Origin: Pseudomonas coleopterorum
Lineage (GTDB): Bacteria; Pseudomonadota; Gammaproteobacteria; Pseudomonadales; Pseudomonadaceae
Assembly: GCF_900105555.1 (NCBI RefSeq)
Contig: NZ_FNTZ01000001.1
Span: forward strand, 1-64,000
Length of the DNA: 64,000 bases
Reading direction: 5' to 3'
Shown one piece after another: positions 59,971 to 64,000 of the stretch (position 1 is the first letter of the stretch; each line of letters begins with the position of its first letter). The notes under the pieces are model-generated. The model ran no database searches. It saw only the letters and a program-made list of their open reading frames with translations, and was not told where the DNA came from. Both the position numbers and the translations under genes were made by a program.

Positions 59971-60000
59971 AAAAAAGCCCCGTCCATCACTGGCGGGGCC
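59971..60000 (-). terminator. Rho-independent terminator of the small lipoprotein gene
   Basis: On the minus strand GGCCCCGCCA and a CGGGGC arm close a hairpin followed by TTTTTT (59976-59971), about 20 bp after the lipoprotein stop. Confidence 0.9.
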
Positions 60001-60020
60001 TGGGTCGATCGCGCTGCGAA

Positions 60021-60296
60021 TTACTTTTTCTCGGGCGCCTTGATCTCGTCCGGTACGTCCGAGGACAGCGCCTGATGGCGGTCTTCGGTCACGCGCTTTT
60101 CGCGGGCCTTGTCGTGTTCTTCGGCGGCTTCGGCTTTTTCCTCGGCGGCTTGCTCAGGCTTGCCCTCGGCTTGCTTCTGGGCGGCGGCTTCGGTGTGCTC
60201 GTTGGCTTTCTGCACGTGGTCTTCGGACGTCTTGTCACAGGCCGCCAGGCCCAAGGCAGAAATCATCAGCAGAGCGAGGGAAAGTTTCTTGGGCAT
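60021..60296 (-). CDS. Small Ala/Glu/Lys-rich lipoprotein
   Basis: A 91-residue protein with a lipoprotein signal (lipobox LGLAAC at Cys20) and a mature part made almost wholly of charged helix (KANEHTEAAAQKQAEGKPEQ, AAEEKAEAAEEHDKAREKR). This predicts an elongated helix or coiled coil anchored in the envelope. ATG 60296 gives the signal; a longer upstream frame is not used. It has its own terminator and is flanked by unrelated genes. No specific family recognised. Confidence 0.8.
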   Translation of the reverse strand: MPKKLSLALLMISALGLAACDKTSEDHVQKANEHTEAAAQKQAEGKPEQAAEEKAEAAEEHDKAREKRVTEDRHQALSSDVPDEIKAPEKK

Positions 60297-60391
60297 GGGA
60301 CGCAACCATTGTTCTGAATGAACCCCTTTGAAACCGGCGCACGGCGATTGGTTCACCGCCAACGCCAGGCGCGACGCTCTGCCGCAGGCCA

Positions 60392-61669
60392 TCAGCTCAC
60401 GTTCAGGCGATCCAGCAGGCTATACCAAGCCACGCCGGCGCCGATGTAGAAACGTTGCAGTCCGTGCATCGGCAGCTTTTGCAGAGGGCTCACCGGGTAG
60501 GCGAAGTCGGCCTGGCTGTCGCACAGGCTGGTCGCCAGTTGCTGCCCCAGGCTGGTACACAGGGCAATGCCGCGACCGTTGCAGCCCAGCGCCAACGTCA
60601 GGCCCGGCGCGGGTTGATGCACATGCGGCATGAAGTCCCGGGTGATGGCGATGCGTCCGGCCCAGCGGTACTCGAAATCCAGCCTGCCCAACTGCGGAAA
60701 CAGCAACGCCAGCGAGCGTTCCAGATGAGCGAAATCCTGGGGTGCACCGGGGTCGGCGAAGGTGCCGCGGCCGCCCATGAGCAGGCGCCCATGGCTGTCC
60801 TTGCGAAAGTACAGCAACAGCCGCTGCGCCGTGGACACCGTTTCCTGTCCGGGCAGAATGCTCTGAGCCGCAGCGCCCTGCAGCGGGCGGGTGGCGACGA
60901 TGAAGCTGTTCGCCGCCAGGACGCTTTGCGCCATGCCCGGCCACAAGCCATCGCTGTAACCATTGGTGGCGAGCACCACCTGGGCTGCGTTGATTGTGTG
61001 GCCGCTGGCGGTCTGCACCTGCCAGCCCGACGCGACCGGCTGCAGCCCGATCACCGGGCTCTGCCCGTGAATGCTGGCACCGGCCGCCTGGGCTGCCCTT
61101 ACCAACCCACGGGCATAGGCCAACGGCTGAATGGCCCCGGCACGGCCATCCAGCCAGCCCCCGGCAAATGCCTGGCTGCCCATGCGCGTCGCCACGTCGG
61201 CGGCATCCAGGCACTGCACCGGCACACCGCGACGTTCCCACTGCGCGGCCCGCGCGTGCAGGCCGGCAACGCCCTTGTGCGAATAAGAGACCTGCATCCA
61301 GCCCTTGCGCACCGCAGCGCACTCAATGCCATGGCGATCGATCAGGTCGAACACCAGGTCGGCCGAGCGCGACACGGTATCGATCAACGGTTCCGCCACG
61401 GCCGCGCCATACAGCCGCACCAGTTCGTCCGGGTCATGCTTCAAGGTCGGATTGACCTGCCCGCCGTTACGTCCCGATGCCCCCCAGCCCGGCTCCCGTG
61501 CTTCCAGCACGCACACGCTGACACCTCGCTCGGCCAGGTGCAGGGCAGTGGACAAGCCGGTGTACCCGGCACCGACGATCACCACATCGTACGTGCCCGA
61601 TTCGCGCAGTGGCGGTGTCACCCGCGCGGGGGGCGCGGTCGCGGCCCACAGTGAAGGCACGTCGATCAT
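60392..61669 (-). CDS. FAD-dependent amine oxidoreductase (DadA/PuuB-like)
   Basis: A 425-residue DAO-superfamily enzyme with the FAD motif VVIVGAGYTGLSTALHLAE, the EPGWGASGRNGGQVNP segment and the C-terminal GCNGRGIALCTSLGQQLA. It is paralogous to the oxidase at 29228. It is the last gene of an amino-acid ABC operon: its ATG overlaps the ATPase stop at 61666-61669 (ATGA). It probably oxidises the imported compound, an amine or N-substituted amino acid, in the cytoplasm. Confidence 0.9.
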   Translation of the reverse strand: MIDVPSLWAATAPPARVTPPLRESGTYDVVIVGAGYTGLSTALHLAERGVSVCVLEAREPGWGASGRNGGQVNPTLKHDPDELVRLYGAAVAEPLIDTVSRSADLVFDLIDRHGIECAAVRKGWMQVSYSHKGVAGLHARAAQWERRGVPVQCLDAADVATRMGSQAFAGGWLDGRAGAIQPLAYARGLVRAAQAAGASIHGQSPVIGLQPVASGWQVQTASGHTINAAQVVLATNGYSDGLWPGMAQSVLAANSFIVATRPLQGAAAQSILPGQETVSTAQRLLLYFRKDSHGRLLMGGRGTFADPGAPQDFAHLERSLALLFPQLGRLDFEYRWAGRIAITRDFMPHVHQPAPGLTLALGCNGRGIALCTSLGQQLATSLCDSQADFAYPVSPLQKLPMHGLQRFYIGAGVAWYSLLDRLNVS

Positions 61670-62418
61670 GGCTGGCTCCGCGTGCTGGTGGTCGGATGCA
61701 ACACCCGGCGCAGGAAATCCTGGGTACGCGGATGTTGCGGATTGCCCAGCACTTCTTCGGCCGGTCCGGTTTCCACCAGGTAATCACCGTGCAGAAAGCA
61801 CACGCGGTCGGAGACTTCCCGGGCAAAGCCCATCTCGTGGGTGACGACGATCATGGTCATGCCCTCGTCGGCCAAGGTGCGCATCACCTGCAGCACATCG
61901 CCCACCAACTCCGGGTCCAGCGCCGAGGTCGGTTCATCGAACAGCATCGCCTCGGGCTTCATCGCCAGCGCGCGGGCAATCGCCACGCGTTGCTGCTGGC
62001 CACCGGACAACTGTTCTGGATAGGCATCGGCCTTCTCCGCCAGTCCGACCTTGTCGAGCAACGCCAGTGCCTCGCGGCGCACCTGCGCGGCCGGCTCGTT
62101 TTTCACGTAGAGCGGCCCCTCCATCACGTTTTCCAACACCGTGCGATGGGGGAACAGATTGAAGCGCTGGAACACCATGCCCATGCGGCTGCGCAAGGTA
62201 TGCACCGTCTTGCTGCCGCGCTGCACGGTTTCGCCGAAGGCCAGGATCGAGCCGCCTTCATAGGTTTCCAGCGCATTGATGCAGCGCAGCAAGGTCGACT
62301 TGCCCGACCCCGACGGGCCGATCAGGCACACCACTTCGCCTTTCTGCACCTGCAGATCCACCCCGTGCAGCACGCGGTGGTCGCCATAGTTCTTCTGCAG
62401 TCCACTGATCTGGATCAT
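61666..62418 (-). CDS. Polar amino-acid ABC transporter ATP-binding protein (GlnQ/HisP-like)
   Basis: A 250-residue ATPase with Walker A GPSGSGKST, Q-loop FQRFNLFPHRTV, signature LSGGQQQRVAIARAL and Walker B MLFDEPTSALDP, typical of PAAT-type importers. ATG 62418 overlaps the permease stop by 4 nt. With the upstream permease and binding protein it forms a complete importer. Confidence 0.95.
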   Translation of the reverse strand: MIQISGLQKNYGDHRVLHGVDLQVQKGEVVCLIGPSGSGKSTLLRCINALETYEGGSILAFGETVQRGSKTVHTLRSRMGMVFQRFNLFPHRTVLENVMEGPLYVKNEPAAQVRREALALLDKVGLAEKADAYPEQLSGGQQQRVAIARALAMKPEAMLFDEPTSALDPELVGDVLQVMRTLADEGMTMIVVTHEMGFAREVSDRVCFLHGDYLVETGPAEEVLGNPQHPRTQDFLRRVLHPTTSTRSQP

Positions 62419-63083
62419 GCCTTTTTCCTCCGGCTCAGACGCTGCTCCATGCGCCGCAACCCGTACACCAGCGGCAGGCTCATCAGCAGGTACAGCAAGG
62501 CCACCAGGGTGTAGACGGTCATGTTCTGGAAAGTCGACGAGGCGATGAGCTGGCCCTGGCGGGTCATTTCAGCCACGGTGATGGTCGACACCAGCGACGA
62601 GTCCTTGAGCATCATTACCAGCGTGTTGCCGTAGGGCGGCAGCGCGATGCGAAACGCCTGGGGCAGGATCACCCGGCGCATCATCATGAACGAACGCATG
62701 CCCAAGGCTTCCGACGCCTCGCGCTGGCCCTGGTCCACGGCAATGATGCCGGTGCGAAAGTTCTCCGCCTGATAGGCCGAGTAGGCGATGCCCATGCCGA
62801 TCACCCCGGCCTGGAAGGCCGTCAGGTGAATGCCCATGTCCGGCAGCACGAAATAGATGTAGAACAGCTGCACGATGATCGGCAGCCCACGGATCACGTT
62901 GATCACCGTGCTCGCCGCCCACGACAGCGCGCGGATCGACGACAGCTTGAGCAGCGCCAGCACCAGCCCGATGGCGCTGCTGAGCAGGAACGACAGCACC
63001 GTGATCTGGATGGTCACCCACGCGCCCTGAAGCAGAATCGGCAGGAAGTCCTGCGCGTTCTGCAAGAAGTCAGCAAGCTTCAT
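62415..63083 (-). CDS. Polar amino-acid ABC transporter permease
   Basis: A 222-residue permease of the His/Glu/Gln/Arg/opine family with five helices and the EAA-type loop SEALGMRSFMMMRRVILPQAF. It has the N-terminal LQNAQDFLPILLQGAWVTIQ of this class. It is the only permease in the operon, so it presumably acts as a homodimer. It is 14 bp downstream of the binding-protein gene. Confidence 0.94.
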   Translation of the reverse strand: MKLADFLQNAQDFLPILLQGAWVTIQITVLSFLLSSAIGLVLALLKLSSIRALSWAASTVINVIRGLPIIVQLFYIYFVLPDMGIHLTAFQAGVIGMGIAYSAYQAENFRTGIIAVDQGQREASEALGMRSFMMMRRVILPQAFRIALPPYGNTLVMMLKDSSLVSTITVAEMTRQGQLIASSTFQNMTVYTLVALLYLLMSLPLVYGLRRMEQRLSRRKKA

Positions 63084-63097
63084 GGTCGCTCCTCAGC

Positions 63098-63862
63098 CTA
63101 CACGCCCCACTTCTGCACAATGCCCTGCAGCGTACCGTTGGCCTTGATGGTGTCGATGGCCTTGTTCAGGCGCTCCAGGGTTTCGCTGTCACCCTTGCGC
63201 ACCACGAAGCACACATCGCCTACCTTGGCCGCCTTGTAGTCGGCAGCCAGCTTCACCCCTTTGAAGGTGTTCTGGCGAATCTGGTAGGCCACGATCGGCT
63301 GATCGGCCACGGCCGCCTTGATGCGGCCCAGAGACAGGTCGCGGACCATCTCGGCGATCGAATCGTAGGTGCGCACTTCCTTGAAGATGCCCATCTTGTT
63401 GACCAGGTCGTAGAACGCGGTGCCCGCCTGGGCGCCGATCACTTCACCCTTCAACGCCGCCAGGTCGGGGTAGGCGGTGTTGTCGTCGGCACTGACGATC
63501 AGGCCTTCGCCGTAGGAATAGACCGGCGCGCTGAAGTCCACCACCTTGGCCCGCTCGTCGGTCTTGAGCATCCCTGCGGAAATGAAGTCCAGCTTGCCCG
63601 AGGTCAGGGACGGTATCAGCGCTGCGAAGTTGGTCTGCTCCATCTGAGTTCCGAAGCCACCGGCTTCACCGACCGCCTTGGCGATATCCACCATCATCCC
63701 CTGAATACTGTTGCTCTTGATGTCCAGGAAGGTGAAGGGTGAACCCGTGGCGGTTGCACCAACCTTGTACAGCGGTGCCTCGGCGGCGTGCACCAGGGAT
63801 GCACCAAGGGTCAGGCAGATACCGAACGCGAAACGGCGAAACAGAGGGGAGAGGCTGTTCAT
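63098..63862 (-). CDS. Polar amino-acid ABC transporter binding protein
   Basis: A 254-residue exported family 3 binding protein with signal peptide (FAFGICLTLGASLVHA) and the conserved TGSPFTFLDIKSNSIQGMMVDI and SGKLDFISAGMLKTDERAKVVDFS segments (in separate runs). It heads the operon binding protein - permease - ATPase - oxidase. A perfect dyad 89-115 bp upstream probably controls it. Ligand: an amino acid or amine, specificity not readable. Confidence 0.93.
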   Translation of the reverse strand: MNSLSPLFRRFAFGICLTLGASLVHAAEAPLYKVGATATGSPFTFLDIKSNSIQGMMVDIAKAVGEAGGFGTQMEQTNFAALIPSLTSGKLDFISAGMLKTDERAKVVDFSAPVYSYGEGLIVSADDNTAYPDLAALKGEVIGAQAGTAFYDLVNKMGIFKEVRTYDSIAEMVRDLSLGRIKAAVADQPIVAYQIRQNTFKGVKLAADYKAAKVGDVCFVVRKGDSETLERLNKAIDTIKANGTLQGIVQKWGV

Positions 63863-63950
63863 CGGGTCACTCCAGAAGGGATCGGAAGGTGGAGACCGCC
63901 AGGCGGACTTGACCGAAGTCGCAAGCTCTATGCCATTTCACACCGAAATC

Positions 63951-63977
63951 ATCGATTTTCAGTGACTGGAAATCGAT
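63951..63977. promoter_or_regulatory. Perfect 8-bp dyad upstream of the amino-acid ABC operon
   Basis: ATCGATTT (63951-63958) and AAATCGAT (63970-63977) are exact inverted arms separated by 11 bp, in an AT-rich tract 89-115 bp before the binding-protein start. Arm spacing suits a dimeric regulator on one DNA face. The regulator is not in the window. Confidence 0.5.
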
Positions 63978-64000
63978 AAACATCACATTCGTATCGGTAT

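Overview
The window is GC-rich and densely coded, with no tRNA, rRNA, CRISPR array or insertion sequence that I could see. Gene content and order (rpiA-ilvA-DUF2269-HAD-rppH-ptsP, sfnB/metNIQ, a Gsp type II secretion operon) and dozens of 25-40 bp inverted elements with cores such as CGGGCAGAGCCCG point to a Pseudomonas chromosome, most likely the P. putida group. Species assignment is inference.

Layout. (1) 1-4347: the end of one RND adaptor, a second adaptor lipoprotein and an RND pump; the dual-adaptor layout resembles TriABC. (2) 4475-10932, minus: an organosulfur-scavenging operon of two tandem SfnB-type flavoproteins, an LLM monooxygenase and a MetQ-MetN-MetI importer. (3) 11539-19618: housekeeping block rpiA / ilvA, DUF2269, HAD-IB phosphatase / rppH-ptsP, and a GhrA-like reductase. 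(4) 20297-22412: a tartrate/D-malate dehydrogenase-type enzyme with a divergent LysR regulator. (5) 22795-40262: an amine / gamma-amino-acid catabolic region. It holds two paralogous solute-binding proteins, one permease/ATPase set, a GMC dehydrogenase, two aldehyde dehydrogenases, a GabT-like transaminase, a DadA-like oxidase, a bicupin, two HAD proteins (one with its nucleophile lost), and LysR and Lrp regulators. (6) 40488-50432, minus: a complete gspEFGHIJKLM-C-like-D operon, preceded by a 76-residue exported protein and facing a divergent exported GH3 glucosidase with a PA14 domain. (7) 54102-60296: TetR/GST pair, a CHASE2 - small exported protein - M48/TPR lipoprotein operon, a higBA toxin-antitoxin pair and a small lipoprotein. 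(8) 60392-63862, minus: a polar amino-acid ABC importer with an FAD amine oxidase.

Translational coupling is frequent: most gsp genes, the sulfur operon, the CHASE2 operon and both ABC operons use 1-11 nt overlaps. Where the longest reading frame ran far upstream into a neighbour, I chose the start giving a Shine-Dalgarno site, signal peptide or stop/start overlap.

Intergenic space is dominated by two REP-type families: one with a CGGGCAGAGCCCGCTCCCACA core and one with a GTAGCAGCGGCGCGAGCCGCG core. They form tandem arrays with exact periods (59 bp, 47 bp, 151 bp and 81 bp), and one array has copied the 3' end of ilvA. The best candidates for undescribed biology are the CHASE2/M48 envelope operon, the catabolic region with its inactive HAD paralogue and REP-punctuated operon, and the unusual Gsp system.
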